Shown here: positions 28,401 through 37,694 of the stretch, piece after piece | How the letters are laid out: each line of letters opens with the position of its first letter | How positions within the stretch are numbered: the first letter of the stretch is position 1 | Source: Luteimonas panaciterrae | Lineage (GTDB): Bacteria > Pseudomonadota > Gammaproteobacteria > Xanthomonadales > Xanthomonadaceae | DNA length: 64,000 nt | Direction: 5' to 3' | Assembly (NCBI RefSeq): GCF_020511115.1 | Contig: NZ_JAJAVH010000011.1 | Coordinates: 1 to 64,000 of the forward strand | The notes under the pieces: model-generated | Told to the model about the DNA's origin: nothing | Database searches by the model: none | Seen by the model: the letters and a program-made list of their open reading frames with translations, nothing else | Made by a program: the position numbers and the translations under genes

Positions 28401-28751
28401 ATGAGCCCGCTCGACCTGCTTGACTTCGTGATTTCCCCCGCCCATGCGCAGGCCGCCGCACAGGCGCCCGCGGGCGGCGGCTTTGGCGTCTTCGTTCTGC
28501 CGCTGGTCCTGCTCGCGGTGATGTACTTCATCATGATCCGCCCGCAGATGAAGCGCCAGAAGGAACATCGCGCGATGCTGGAGAAACTCGCCCCCGGCGA
28601 CGAGGTCATCACCAACGGCGGTATCGCCGGCGTGGTGCGCGAGATCGGCGACAGCTTCATTTCCGTCGAGATCGCCGACAACGTGCGCGTGCGCGTGCAG
28701 AAGGGTGCCGTCGGCAACGTGCTGCCGAAGGGCACGCTGAAGTCCGCCTGA
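28401..28751 (+). CDS. yajC: Preprotein translocase subunit YajC
   Basis: A 116-residue single-span membrane protein that associates with SecD-SecF. A short N-terminal part (HAQAAAQAPAGGG) precedes the membrane helix (VFVLPLVLLAVMYFIMIRPQ), followed by the characteristic RPQMKRQKEHRAMLEKL and GDEVITNGGIAGVV segments. It lies 102 bases upstream of secD in the conserved yajC-secD-secF order. Confidence 0.96.
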   Translation: MSPLDLLDFVISPAHAQAAAQAPAGGGFGVFVLPLVLLAVMYFIMIRPQMKRQKEHRAMLEKLAPGDEVITNGGIAGVVREIGDSFISVEIADNVRVRVQKGAVGNVLPKGTLKSA

Positions 28752-28853
28752 TCCTTATCATCCTTTCGGCCGCGGCAGACCGCGGCCGGAGTTGATCCCG
28801 TCCGTCGTGCAGGCGCCTCATCCGATCCGGAGCGGCGCCATGGAAATGTTCCG

Positions 28854-30719
28854 ATGCTCGAATTTCCTCGCTGGAAATACATCCTGATCCTGGTGGTGGT
28901 GCTGATCAGCGGCTTGTACGCGCTGCCCAACATCTATCCGAAAGACCCGTCGGTGCAGATCACCGCCAGCCGCGGCGCCGCCATCGACGATGCGCTGCGC
29001 GTGAAAGTGGAAACCACGCTCAAGGCCGCGGGCATCACGCCCAAGTCCGTCGCGGTCGAGGACGGCAATCTGCTGGCGCGTCTGCCCGCGCTGGATGTGC
29101 AGACCAAGGCCGCCGAAGCGCTGCGTCCCGTGCTCGGTGAGAACTACGTGGTCGCGCTCAACCTTGCCACGACCGTGCCGTCCTGGCTGGAGAACCTGTT
29201 CGCACGTCCGATGCTGCTCGGCCTCGACTTGCAGGGCGGCGTGCACTTCCTGCTGCAGGTGGATCAGAAGGCCGCGCTCGACAAGCGCCTGGATGCCTAC
29301 GCCGACGACGTGCGCGTGGCATTGCGCGAAGCCCATGTCGGTTACGAGTCGGTCGAGCGCAGCGGCGACAACAGCGTCCGTGTCGCGTTGGCGCCGGGCG
29401 CGGATGTCACCAAGGCGCGGGAAGCCATCGCCAAGACCCTGCCGACGCTGCAGATGACGGTCGAGGGCGGCGCACTGATCGCGCGCGTTCCGGACACCGA
29501 ACTCAACCAGATCGTGCTGAACGCGATCGAGCAGAACGTCGGCACGCTGCGCAACCGCATCAACGAACTCGGCGTGGCCGAACCGATCATCCAGCGCCAG
29601 GGCACCGACCGCGTGGTCGTGCAGCTGCCGGGCGTGCAGGACACCGCACAGGCCAAGCGCATCATCGGCGCGACCGCCACGCTGGAATATCGCGCCGTGG
29701 CCGACGGCAATGCCTTCGACGCCGTTTCCACCGGCAAGGTGCCGCCGGATGCGCGCGTGTTCTATCGCAAGGAAGTCGGCCCCGATGGCAAACCATTCCC
29801 GATCCTGCTGAGCAAGCGCGTGATCGCCACCGGCGAGCAGCTGGTGGATGCGAAGTCGATCATCGATCCGCAGAGCGGCACGCCGGCGGTGTCGGTGACG
29901 CTCAACGGCCCGGGCGGCCAGCGCATGTTCGACTTCACCAGCCAGAACGTCGGCAAGCAGATGGCGGTGGTGTACATCGAGCGCATTCCGGAAGTGAAGA
30001 TCATCGACGGCAAGGAAGTGCGCACCACCCGTACCGTCGAGCAGGTCATCAATGCCGCCACCATCCAGGGCGTGTTCGGCAAGAACTTCCAGACCACCGG
30101 CCTTGAAAGCGCGCAGTTCGCCGCCGATCTGGCGCTGCAATTGCGTGCCGGTTCGCTGGCCGCGCCGATGGACTTCGTCGAGGAGCGCGTGGTCGGTCCC
30201 AGCCTGGGTAAGGAGAACGTCGAGCGCGGTACCACCGCGGTGATGTACTCGTTCCTGTTCGCGCTGGCGTTCTTCCTGATCTATTACCGCATGTTCGGCC
30301 TGATCACCTGCTTGGCGTTGCTGCTCAACCTGCTGATGGTGATCGCGGTGATGTCGGTGTTCGGCGCCACCATGACCTTGCCCGGCTTCGCCGGCCTGGC
30401 GTTGTCGGTGGGCATGTCGGTGGACGCCAACGTGCTGATCAACGAGCGTATACGAGAGGAGTTACGCGCGGGGGTGCCACCGAAGACGGCCATCGCCACG
30501 GGCTACGACAAGGCCTCGGGCACGATCTTCGACTCCAACATGACCGCGCTGCTGGCAGGTATCGCCCTGTTCGCGTTCGGTACCGGTCCACTGAAGGGCT
30601 TCGCGATCACCATGATCGTCGGCATCCTGACCTCCGTCTTCACCGCCGTCACCGTTTCGCGCGCGCTGGCCACTTTGCTCTACGGCCGCCGCAAGAAGCT
30701 GAAGACCTTGGCCATCTGA
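28854..30719 (+). CDS. secD: Protein translocase subunit SecD
   Basis: A 621-residue inner-membrane protein that uses the proton gradient to aid export through SecYEG. It has one N-terminal helix (ILILVVVLISGLYALPNIYP), the LGLDLQGGVHFLLQVD motif near residue 120, a large periplasmic P1 domain, and five C-terminal helices that start around residue 460 (FALAFFLIYYRMFGL, with the SVGMSVDANVLINERIREEL motif). The length matches the gammaproteobacterial type. It is followed 15 bases later by secF. Confidence 0.98.
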   Translation: MLEFPRWKYILILVVVLISGLYALPNIYPKDPSVQITASRGAAIDDALRVKVETTLKAAGITPKSVAVEDGNLLARLPALDVQTKAAEALRPVLGENYVVALNLATTVPSWLENLFARPMLLGLDLQGGVHFLLQVDQKAALDKRLDAYADDVRVALREAHVGYESVERSGDNSVRVALAPGADVTKAREAIAKTLPTLQMTVEGGALIARVPDTELNQIVLNAIEQNVGTLRNRINELGVAEPIIQRQGTDRVVVQLPGVQDTAQAKRIIGATATLEYRAVADGNAFDAVSTGKVPPDARVFYRKEVGPDGKPFPILLSKRVIATGEQLVDAKSIIDPQSGTPAVSVTLNGPGGQRMFDFTSQNVGKQMAVVYIERIPEVKIIDGKEVRTTRTVEQVINAATIQGVFGKNFQTTGLESAQFAADLALQLRAGSLAAPMDFVEERVVGPSLGKENVERGTTAVMYSFLFALAFFLIYYRMFGLITCLALLLNLLMVIAVMSVFGATMTLPGFAGLALSVGMSVDANVLINERIREELRAGVPPKTAIATGYDKASGTIFDSNMTALLAGIALFAFGTGPLKGFAITMIVGILTSVFTAVTVSRALATLLYGRRKKLKTLAI

Positions 30720-30734
30720 CGGGAGACTCCATCC

Positions 30735-31700
30735 ATGAAAATTTTCCCGTTGCACCTCATCCCGAACGACACCAACATCAACTTCATGCGTCTGCGGTGG
30801 GTGTCGCTCGCCATCGCCACGGCGCTGGCGCTGGTGGCGGTCTGGGCGATCGCCTTCAAGGGCTTCAACTTCGCGCTCGATTTCACCGGCGGCACGCTGG
30901 TCGAGCTGCATTTCGACAAGCCCATCGACATCGACCCGGTGCGCGAGCGCATTGAGAAAGCCGGCTACACCAGCGCGCAGGTGCAGAGCTACGGCAGCAG
31001 CAGCGATCTGCTGATCCGCCTGCAGTCGCGCGATGGCGCGACGACTGCCGCGGCCAGTCACACGGTGGCCAACGAAGTGCTGAAGGTGGTGTCCACGCCG
31101 GAGAACCCGGCGCGGATCGCGCGCTCCGAATTCGTCGGCCCGCAGGTAGGCGGTGAGCTCGCGAGAAACGCGGGCTGGGCGCTCGCCTTCGTGGTGGTCG
31201 GCTTCGTGCTCTACATCTGGTTCCGGTTCGAGTGGAAATTCGCGATCGCCGCGATCCTGACCACCTTGCACGACGTGCTCGTTGTCGCCGGCTTCTTCGC
31301 CCTGACCGGGCGCGAGTTCGACCTCACCGTGCTCGCCGGTCTGCTGTCGGTGATGGGCTATTCGATCAACGACACCATCGTGGTGTTCGACCGCGTGCGC
31401 GAGAACTTCCGCAACCTGCGCGTGGATCCGGTCGAGGTGCTGAACCGTTCGGTCAACCAGACGCTCTCGCGCACCATCATCACTTCGTTCGTGGCGTTCC
31501 TGACGGTGCTGGCGCTGTACCTGTACGGCGGCGGCTCGCTGGAAGGCATGGCGATCTCGCAGATGATGGGTATCGTGATCGGTACCATCTCCTCGATCTT
31601 CATCGCCTGTCCGCTGCTGACGATGGGCTTCCTGAAGGTCACCAAGCAGGATCTGATGCCGAAGGCGAAGGATCTCGAGGCGCTCGCCCGCAGGCCGTAA
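30735..31700 (+). CDS. secF: Protein translocase subunit SecF
   Basis: A 321-residue partner of SecD with six predicted membrane spans. It has the N-terminal FALDFTGGTLVELHFD motif near residue 50, VGPQVGGELARNAGWAL near residue 136, and the conserved SVMGYSINDTIVVFDRVREN segment near residue 212. It is the last gene of the yajC-secD-secF unit and converges on a dioxygenase gene. Confidence 0.98.
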   Translation: MKIFPLHLIPNDTNINFMRLRWVSLAIATALALVAVWAIAFKGFNFALDFTGGTLVELHFDKPIDIDPVRERIEKAGYTSAQVQSYGSSSDLLIRLQSRDGATTAAASHTVANEVLKVVSTPENPARIARSEFVGPQVGGELARNAGWALAFVVVGFVLYIWFRFEWKFAIAAILTTLHDVLVVAGFFALTGREFDLTVLAGLLSVMGYSINDTIVVFDRVRENFRNLRVDPVEVLNRSVNQTLSRTIITSFVAFLTVLALYLYGGGSLEGMAISQMMGIVIGTISSIFIACPLLTMGFLKVTKQDLMPKAKDLEALARRP

Positions 31701-31751
31701 GCCGGGACGAGTGTTGTCGCGACGGCCGGCCCACAAGCCGGCCGTTGTCGT

Positions 31752-32543
31752 TTAATCGAACGCGAAGGCGTCCAGCGCCAGCGTTCCCAATTCGAATGAA
31801 TCGTGCAGGTGGCGGGCCGTTGGCGTTTCGCCGCCCGCGCCCATGGCGACGAACAGCGGCATCAGATGCTCGGTGGTCGGATGCGCGTGACGTGCATTTG
31901 GCGCTTGGCGCGCCCAGTCGAGCAGCGCGTCGGTGTCGCCGGTTGCGATCCGGCCGGTCATCCAGTCCCTGAAATCCCGCGACCAGGGCGCCAGCGGTGC
32001 ATCGCGATGCCGCCAGTCGAGATCGCCGAGGTTGTGCACGAAACCACCCGAACCGATCACCAGCACGCCCTGCGCGCGCAAGGGCGCGAGCGCACGTCCG
32101 AGAGCGTGATGCCAGGCGGCGTCCCGGTGCGGGCTGACCGAGACCGGCACCACCGGCAGGTCGGCATCCGGGTACATGCGCCTGAGTGGCACCCAGACGC
32201 CGTGGTCGAGTCCATGTTGCGGACGTAGCGAGGGTGTCAGTCCGGCCGCTTCGAGGCGGCTCGCGATCTCGGCGGCCAGCTCCGGTGCGCCCGGCGCGGG
32301 GTAGGTGATCTGGTACAGCGCCGCGGGAAAGCCGCCGAAGTCGTGCACGGTTTCCGGGGGCGCCGCCGCACCGATGGCCGGAGCCTCCGCCATGAAATGT
32401 GCCGAGACGACCACGATCGCGCGCGGCCGCGGCAGCTGCGCGCCCAGGCCGTCGAGGAAGCGGCCGGCGGGCGAATCCTCGACCGCGAGCATCGGCGAGC
32501 CATGCGACAGGAACAGAGAGGGAAGGGGAGAAATGGCATTCAT
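31752..32543 (-). CDS. ygiD: Class III extradiol dioxygenase, 4,5-DOPA dioxygenase (YgiD/DODA) family
   Basis: A 263-residue non-heme metal dioxygenase matching the usual YgiD length of about 262. Likely metal ligands are the histidine in LFLSHGSPMLAVED near residue 14 and those in LRPQHGLDHGVWVPL near residue 110; other family marks are VVVSAHFMAEAP and VLVIGSGGFVHNLGD. Members cleave L-DOPA and related catechols. I chose the start at 32543 (MNAISPLPSLF), as in relatives; the frame is open 11 codons further. It is divergent from prpD and shares no obvious pathway with it. Confidence 0.9.
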   Translation of the reverse strand: MNAISPLPSLFLSHGSPMLAVEDSPAGRFLDGLGAQLPRPRAIVVVSAHFMAEAPAIGAAAPPETVHDFGGFPAALYQITYPAPGAPELAAEIASRLEAAGLTPSLRPQHGLDHGVWVPLRRMYPDADLPVVPVSVSPHRDAAWHHALGRALAPLRAQGVLVIGSGGFVHNLGDLDWRHRDAPLAPWSRDFRDWMTGRIATGDTDALLDWARQAPNARHAHPTTEHLMPLFVAMGAGGETPTARHLHDSFELGTLALDAFAFD

Positions 32544-32698
32544 CCCCCGACGATGCTGCCCAGACCGGTCCGCCACAAGCGCGACGGATGGGCCGCTACG
32601 TTGTCGGGATCGCGTCGATCGGCGGGCGAAACGACGGTTCGTCCACCGCGCTCTGGCAAAATACGCGTCTTTCCTCCACCCACGACCCAGAGCCGCCG

Positions 32699-34150
32699 AT
32701 GAGCCACGCCGATATCCGTTCCGCCGTCCGCCCGAAACCCGACCAGCCGATGGTCGACATCGCGGACTACGTCATCGACACCAAGATCGATTCGGCCGAG
32801 GCCTACGACACCGCCCGCTACATGCTGCTCGACTCGCTGGCCTGCGCGATGCTGGCGATGAAGTTCCCCGATTGCGTCAAGCACCTCGGCCCGCTGGTAC
32901 CCGGCGGCGAACTGCCCGGCGGCGCGCGCGTACCTGGTACCAGCTTCGAACTCGATCCGGTCCAGGCCGCATTCAACATCGGCACCCTGGTGCGCTGGCT
33001 CGACTTCAACGACACCTGGCTGGCCGCCGAGTGGGGCCACCCCTCCGACAACCTCGGCACCATCCTCGCCGTCGGCGACTACCTCTCGCGCAAGGCCGAG
33101 AAGGAAGGCGGCAAGGGCCTGACCGTGCGCGACGTGCTCGGCTGGGCGATCAAGGCGCACGAAATCCAGGGCGTGTACGCGCTGCAGAACTCCTTCAACC
33201 GTGTCGGCCTCGATCACGTGATCCTGGTGCGCCTGGCCTCGACCGCCGTCGCCACCGCCATGCTCGGCGGCGACAAGGAGGCCGTGATCACCGCCGTCTC
33301 GCATTCATGGATCGACAACGGTGTGTTGCGCACTTACCGCCACGCGCCCAACACCGGTCCGCGCAAGAGCTGGGCCGCCGGCGACGCCTGCCGTCGCGCC
33401 GTCATCCACGCCATCAACGCCGCGCATAAGAAAGTGGTCGGCTACCCGAGCGCGCTTTCGGCCAAGACCTGGGGCTTCTACGACATCGCCTTCAAGGGCA
33501 AGGAATTCCAGTTCGAGCGTCCGTTCGGCAGCTACGTGATGGAGAACGTCCTGTTCAAGATCAGCTACCCGGCCGAGTTCCACGCCCAGACCGCGGTGGA
33601 ATGCGCCATGCAGCTGCACGGCCAGGTGAAGGACCGTATCGACCAGATCGAGAAGATCGTGATCGAGACCCAGGAAGCCGGCGTCCGCATCATCGACAAG
33701 ACCGGCCCGCTGGCCAACTACGCCGACCGCGACCACTGCATCCAGTACATGGTCGCCGTGCCCCTGATCTTCGGCCGCCTGACCGCCGCCGACTACAACG
33801 ACGACGTCGCCGCCGACCCGCGCATCGACGCCCTGCGCGACAAGATGACGGTCCAGGAGAACCCCCAATTCACGAAGGACTACTTCGATTCCGACAAGCG
33901 GTATATCGGCAACTCGGTGCAGGTGTTCTTCAAGGACGGCAGCTCCACCGACAAGGTCTCGATCGACTACCCGATCGGCCACCGCAAGCGCCGCGGGGAG
34001 GGCATTCCGGTGCTGCTGGCCAAGTGCGAGGCCGCGCTGCGGGCGCATCTGCCGGCCGGCCAGGTCGACCGCCTGATGGCCCTGGCCGCCGATCCGAAGG
34101 CTCTGGACGCGCTCCCGCTTTCCGATTTCATTCAGCTATATCAACAATAA
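32699..34150 (+). CDS. prpD: 2-methylcitrate dehydratase (MmgE/PrpD family)
   Basis: A 483-residue enzyme that dehydrates 2-methylcitrate to 2-methyl-cis-aconitate in the propionate-degrading methylcitrate cycle. It matches the PrpD length (about 483) and pattern: VDIADYVIDTKIDSAEAYDT, LDFNDTWLAAEWGHPSDN, SWAAGDACRRAV, the PFGSYVMENVLFKISYPAEFHAQ region and the closing LPLSDFIQLY. I chose the ATG at 32699, preceded by a weak ribosome binding site. The other cycle genes (prpB, prpC) are not in this window, so it stands alone here. Confidence 0.94.
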   Translation: MSHADIRSAVRPKPDQPMVDIADYVIDTKIDSAEAYDTARYMLLDSLACAMLAMKFPDCVKHLGPLVPGGELPGGARVPGTSFELDPVQAAFNIGTLVRWLDFNDTWLAAEWGHPSDNLGTILAVGDYLSRKAEKEGGKGLTVRDVLGWAIKAHEIQGVYALQNSFNRVGLDHVILVRLASTAVATAMLGGDKEAVITAVSHSWIDNGVLRTYRHAPNTGPRKSWAAGDACRRAVIHAINAAHKKVVGYPSALSAKTWGFYDIAFKGKEFQFERPFGSYVMENVLFKISYPAEFHAQTAVECAMQLHGQVKDRIDQIEKIVIETQEAGVRIIDKTGPLANYADRDHCIQYMVAVPLIFGRLTAADYNDDVAADPRIDALRDKMTVQENPQFTKDYFDSDKRYIGNSVQVFFKDGSSTDKVSIDYPIGHRKRRGEGIPVLLAKCEAALRAHLPAGQVDRLMALAADPKALDALPLSDFIQLYQQ

Positions 34151-34341
34151 TGTTGAACAGACCTTAAGGCTGAGGGGGGCGCATCAGCTTGGCTTCCCCT
34201 AACTGTTATGGTAGCGTTAACAACGCCTTCACACGGCAGGCAATAGTCTGCGCGGCGAAGGCAGGCAGACCAGCTGTCTCAATCTAAGAAGTAGAAACTG
34301 CAACACCGCTTTATTTCCCCTTGATCTAGGAGCTGAACCCA

Positions 34342-35463
34342 ATGAACAAGAAACTCCTTTGTGCCGCACTGCTGTGTGGTCTGGGCGTCGCCCAGGCGGC
34401 CAGCGCGCAGGAGTTCGACGACCGCTGGTACCTGACCGGTAGCGTCGGCTACAACTTCCAAGACAACGATCGTCTGACCGACGACGCTCCGTTTGGCACC
34501 ATCGGCCTCGGCAAGTTCATCAGCCCGAACTGGTCGCTCGACGGCGAGCTGAACTATCAGAACCCGAACTTCGATTCCGGCAAGGTCAACCACGGTGAAG
34601 ACCTGAACTGGAGCCAGTACGGCATCTCGTTCGACGCCCGCTACCACTTCATCAAGGAAGGCCGCGGCTGGAACCCCTACCTGCTGATGGGCCTGGGCCT
34701 GCAGCGCACGGAAGAAGAGTTCGAGACCACGCCTGACCCGAACTCCCCCGGTCAGCGCCGCGACAACAACCTCGCCGCCAAGGTGGGTGTCGGTCTGCAG
34801 ACCACCTTCACCAAGCGTGTCGCGGTTCGCGCCGAAGTGGCCTACCGCGCCGACTTCGACGACCAGAGCTTCACCCCGACCCAGCACGGTCATGATGAAG
34901 ACTGGTTCGGCGACCTGCTCGCTTCGGTTGGCGTCGTGATCCCGCTGGGTCCGGCCCCGACCGCTCCGGTCGCTCCGGCTCCGGCCGCCGAGCCGGGCTG
35001 CGCGGACAAGGACGACGACGGTGACGGCGTCAACAACTGCGACGACAAGTGCCCCGGTTCGCAGGCTGGCCAGACCATCGGTCCGGACGGCTGCCCGGTG
35101 CCGGTCTCGATCGACCTGAAGGGCGTGAACTTCGACTTCGACAAGTCGACGCTGCGTCCTGACGCGGTCTCCATCCTCAACGAAGCCGTTGAGATCCTGA
35201 AGCGCTATCCGGATCTGAAGGTTGAAGTCGCCGGTCACACCGACTCGAAGGGTACCGACGCCTACAACCAGAAGCTCTCCGAGCGTCGCGCCAAGGCCGT
35301 GTACGACTACCTGACCAGCAACGGCGTTGACGCCGGTCGCCTGGTTGGCCCGGTCGGCTACGGTGAGACCCGTCCGATTGCTCCGAACACCAACCCGGAT
35401 GGTTCGGACAATCCGGAAGGCCGTGCGAAGAACCGTCGCACCGAGCTGAACGTCCAGAACTAA
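34342..35463 (+). CDS. OmpA family outer-membrane protein with thrombospondin type-3 repeat
   Basis: A 373-residue porin-like structural protein. It has a signal peptide (MNKKLLCAALLCGLGVAQAASAQ), an eight-stranded OmpA-type barrel over about residues 24-205, an Ala/Pro linker, and a calcium-binding type-3 repeat DKDDDGDGVNNCDDKCPG around residue 225. The C-terminal OmpA domain binds peptidoglycan (VNFDFDKSTLRPDA, VEVAGHTDSKGTDAYNQKLS, RRAKAV). Codon usage looks strongly biased (CTG, CGT, GAA/GAC choices), as in highly expressed genes. A roughly 190-base leader precedes it and an intrinsic terminator follows. Confidence 0.95.
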   Translation: MNKKLLCAALLCGLGVAQAASAQEFDDRWYLTGSVGYNFQDNDRLTDDAPFGTIGLGKFISPNWSLDGELNYQNPNFDSGKVNHGEDLNWSQYGISFDARYHFIKEGRGWNPYLLMGLGLQRTEEEFETTPDPNSPGQRRDNNLAAKVGVGLQTTFTKRVAVRAEVAYRADFDDQSFTPTQHGHDEDWFGDLLASVGVVIPLGPAPTAPVAPAPAAEPGCADKDDDGDGVNNCDDKCPGSQAGQTIGPDGCPVPVSIDLKGVNFDFDKSTLRPDAVSILNEAVEILKRYPDLKVEVAGHTDSKGTDAYNQKLSERRAKAVYDYLTSNGVDAGRLVGPVGYGETRPIAPNTNPDGSDNPEGRAKNRRTELNVQN

Positions 35464-35521
35464 TTGGACAACTTCCGAAGCGTTCGGCCACGGCCGAACG
35501 CCGAGGAAGCAGCGATATGAA

Positions 35522-35552
35522 GAAGCCCGGCCTAGTGCCGGGTTTCTTTTTT
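35522..35552 (+). terminator. Intrinsic terminator of the OmpA gene
   Basis: Stem AGCCCGGC/GCCGGGTT with loop CTAGT is followed by a T-rich run (TTTCTTTTTT), about 60 bases after the OmpA-family stop codon. Confidence 0.9.
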
Positions 35553-35695
35553 CCATCGATTCCGATTGACCAGCTACGCTGTTGTGAAGCGCTTCGGCGA
35601 TCGGAACTTCAAGTAATACATGAACAAGCGTGCGCAAGACTTGCCGCATGCTGCGTTGCCGCCTACACTCCCGGGATCATTTGTGAGGGATTGTC

Positions 35696-36217
35696 ATGCG
35701 CAAGACGTTGCTGGTTCTGCTCTGTTTCGCCGCTCCCGGACTTGCGCAGGCGATCGATTGCTCGAACACGAACGTGCCACGCGCGCCGGTGCAGGCGACC
35801 GTGATAGCGCCGATCTCGGCCGACCTGGCCACGCCCGCGTATCGCCTCGGCAGCGCCGGCAGCGTGCTGGCGCAGGCCTATGACGAAACGCAGTCGCTGG
35901 ATCAGGTACTGCTGCGCCTGCGCATCGAAGGCTGCGCGAACGTCGCCAAGGCCATGCCCGCGCCGAGCGCGATCAACCCCAACGATCCGGCGGCCTACAA
36001 GCCGCTGACCGAATTCGACAACACGCCCTGGCGCTTCGACATGAGCCAGAACGGCAAGCGGATGACGGCCGAGGAATTCGATGCCTGGATGAAGGCGCGC
36101 GGCGTGCGCGTGGCCAAGGGCAACGGCGCGGCGGCTGTCGCGGCGCCACCCGTGCAACCGGCTCCGACGACACCGGCTCCCGCGCCCGTGGCCGAGCCTA
36201 CGAAGCCGAAGAAGTAA
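35696..36217 (+). CDS. Hypothetical exported protein with proline-rich tail
   Basis: A 173-residue protein with a signal peptide (MRKTLLVLLCFAAPGLAQA). The mature domain contains two cysteines (IDCSNTNVP and IEGCANVAKAM) that could be disulfide-bonded, and a SAGSVLAQAYDETQSLDQVLLRL segment. After TPWRFDMSQNGKRMTAEEFDAWMKARGV, split around residues 110-140, a Pro/Ala-rich tail ends in KPKK. I do not recognise a family. It lies between the OmpA terminator and the first CNDCN paralog, all on the same strand. Confidence 0.65.
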   Translation: MRKTLLVLLCFAAPGLAQAIDCSNTNVPRAPVQATVIAPISADLATPAYRLGSAGSVLAQAYDETQSLDQVLLRLRIEGCANVAKAMPAPSAINPNDPAAYKPLTEFDNTPWRFDMSQNGKRMTAEEFDAWMKARGVRVAKGNGAAAVAAPPVQPAPTTPAPAPVAEPTKPKK

Positions 36218-36359
36218 CGCCGATCGAGTCGGGCAAGGAGTCCCGACTTCGAGCTTCACGTGGCTATCACGTGAGGCTGATAGCGTTCGCCGAGTTTTTC
36301 AGGAAGTGGTTCGCCGGAAATCCGGCGATGCCGATGTTCGTCCACGGAGGAGGAAGACG

Positions 36360-36896
36360 ATGTCTCGAGCGATTTTCGCTGTCGATACCACCGCGCGTTC
36401 GCGCAAATGGCGTGCTTTTCTTGCTTGCGGCAGAACCCTTCTGGCCCTGCTCGTTCTATTGGGGAGCCAGTCCGCCTCGGCGGATCCAGTCAAGGCTGAC
36501 CAGGCGTTGCAATTCGCCGACATCCAGTACCAGACGTTCAAGCTCTATTACCAGACCGGCAAGCAGTTGGTCTTGAGCGGCCAGATCGAGGCGGCACGCG
36601 TCAATTTCCAGGCGGCGCACCTTCAAACGGTGATGCTCAACATCGATCTGCAGCAATTGTCGCTGGAGAACGTGGACAGCCTGCAGAATGGCCAGTGTAA
36701 TGATTGCAATCTGCAGCAGCAGGCGGTCACCTACAGCCAGTTTGCCCAGGTGGATTCCATGGTGCTGCAGCTTCATCTGGCGAACCTGTCGCAGACGCCG
36801 ACTTCGCAGGCATCGATGTCCCAGGCCGATCTTCAGATCATCCTGCTGGATCTGGACCTGCAGCAGGCCGAGTACTACACGCACGCTGCGCAGTGA
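36360..36896 (+). CDS. Hypothetical secreted protein with CNDCN motif (paralog 1 of 2)
   Basis: A 178-residue protein with a cleavable signal ending at ASA, about residue 42. The mature part is almost wholly helical and rich in Gln, Leu and Tyr (QFADIQYQTFKLYYQTGKQL, NFQAAHLQTVMLNIDLQQL), with the motif ENVDSLQNGQCNDCNLQQQ in the middle, where Cys-x2-Cys could bind metal or form a disulfide. The next gene (37113-37631) is a clear paralog with the same motif at the same place. I know no function. I chose the start at 36360 because GGAGGAGGAAG directly precedes it. It has its own terminator at 36915-36942. Confidence 0.75.
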   Translation: MSRAIFAVDTTARSRKWRAFLACGRTLLALLVLLGSQSASADPVKADQALQFADIQYQTFKLYYQTGKQLVLSGQIEAARVNFQAAHLQTVMLNIDLQQLSLENVDSLQNGQCNDCNLQQQAVTYSQFAQVDSMVLQLHLANLSQTPTSQASMSQADLQIILLDLDLQQAEYYTHAAQ

Positions 36897-36914
36897 GCCG
36901 TACCGGCGATTTCG

Positions 36915-36942
36915 CGAAAGGCCGCGTGCGGCCTTTCGTTTT
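36915..36942 (+). terminator. Intrinsic terminator after CNDCN paralog 1
   Basis: Perfect 11-bp arms CGAAAGGCCGC and GCGGCCTTTCG, followed by TTTT. It lies about 20 bases past the stop, so paralogs 1 and 2 appear to be separate transcription units. Confidence 0.85.
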
Positions 36943-37112
36943 GCGTGCCGGCGATTCCAACTGGCCGGGAATCGCAGGCGATTGACGGCCAGACATTCGA
37001 CGCCTGTCGCGGCGCACGGCATCCATTGATTGTCCGTGGCAGTGCTCGATACCGCATGAGGGGGCATGCGGATGCGGTAAAAAACCACCATAGAACATTC
37101 ACGGAGGAAGAC

Positions 37113-37631
37113 ATGACGTCTCAAACAATCCCAACCCGCAAGTGCCGCGGTTTTCGTGCCGGCGCCAAGGCCGTGCTGCTCGCCGCGGCGATGCTGTGCA
37201 GCCAGGCGGCATCGGCCGATCCGGCGATTGCAGGGCAGATCCTGCAGCTCGCCAAGCTCGACTACCAGCAGTTCGACATGTATTACCAGCAGGGCAAGCT
37301 GTATGCCCAGATCGGCCAGGTACAGAACGCGCAGCAGTATTTCCTGTCTGCACGCCTGCAGGCGACGATGATCTCGATGGATCTGCTGAATCTCCGCGCC
37401 GAGAACGTGGATACCCTGCACGAGGGGCAGTGCAACGACTGCAACAAGCAGGAGATAGCGATCCAATACAACAGCGTCGCCAGCCTGAACGCCACTGTCC
37501 TCGACACGTACATGTCGATGCTGGTGCAGTCGCCGACTTCGCAGCAGTTGCTGGTTCAGGCCGAGATGAAGCGGATCGAGCTCAACATGAGCATGCTACA
37601 ACTCGAGCAGGCGATGCTCGCGGCGCAGTAA
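37113..37631 (+). CDS. Hypothetical secreted protein with CNDCN motif (paralog 2 of 2)
   Basis: A 172-residue protein, paralogous to the upstream gene at 36360-36896: a signal ending ASA, then DPAIAGQILQLAKLDYQQFDMYYQQGKL-type helical sequence split around residues 36-63, and the shared motif ENVDTLHEGQCNDCNKQE near residue 105. The helical, Gln-rich character continues to the C-terminus (LNMSMLQLEQAMLAAQ). CGGAGGAAG precedes the ATG and an intrinsic terminator follows. Function unknown. Conservation of the cysteine pair between the two copies while the rest diverges points to a functional site. Confidence 0.75.
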   Translation: MTSQTIPTRKCRGFRAGAKAVLLAAAMLCSQAASADPAIAGQILQLAKLDYQQFDMYYQQGKLYAQIGQVQNAQQYFLSARLQATMISMDLLNLRAENVDTLHEGQCNDCNKQEIAIQYNSVASLNATVLDTYMSMLVQSPTSQQLLVQAEMKRIELNMSMLQLEQAMLAAQ

Positions 37632-37651
37632 TCCGTATCGTCACGTGGACC

Positions 37652-37684
37652 AAGGAAGGCCGCGGCTGCGGCCTTTCCTTTTTC
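37652..37684 (+). terminator. Intrinsic terminator after CNDCN paralog 2
   Basis: Arms AAGGAAGGCCGC and GCGGCCTTTCCTT (one bulged T), with a run of T after them. It lies about 20 bases past the stop codon and just before the convergent kbl gene end. Confidence 0.85.
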
Positions 37685-37694
37685 ACGGCGGCGC

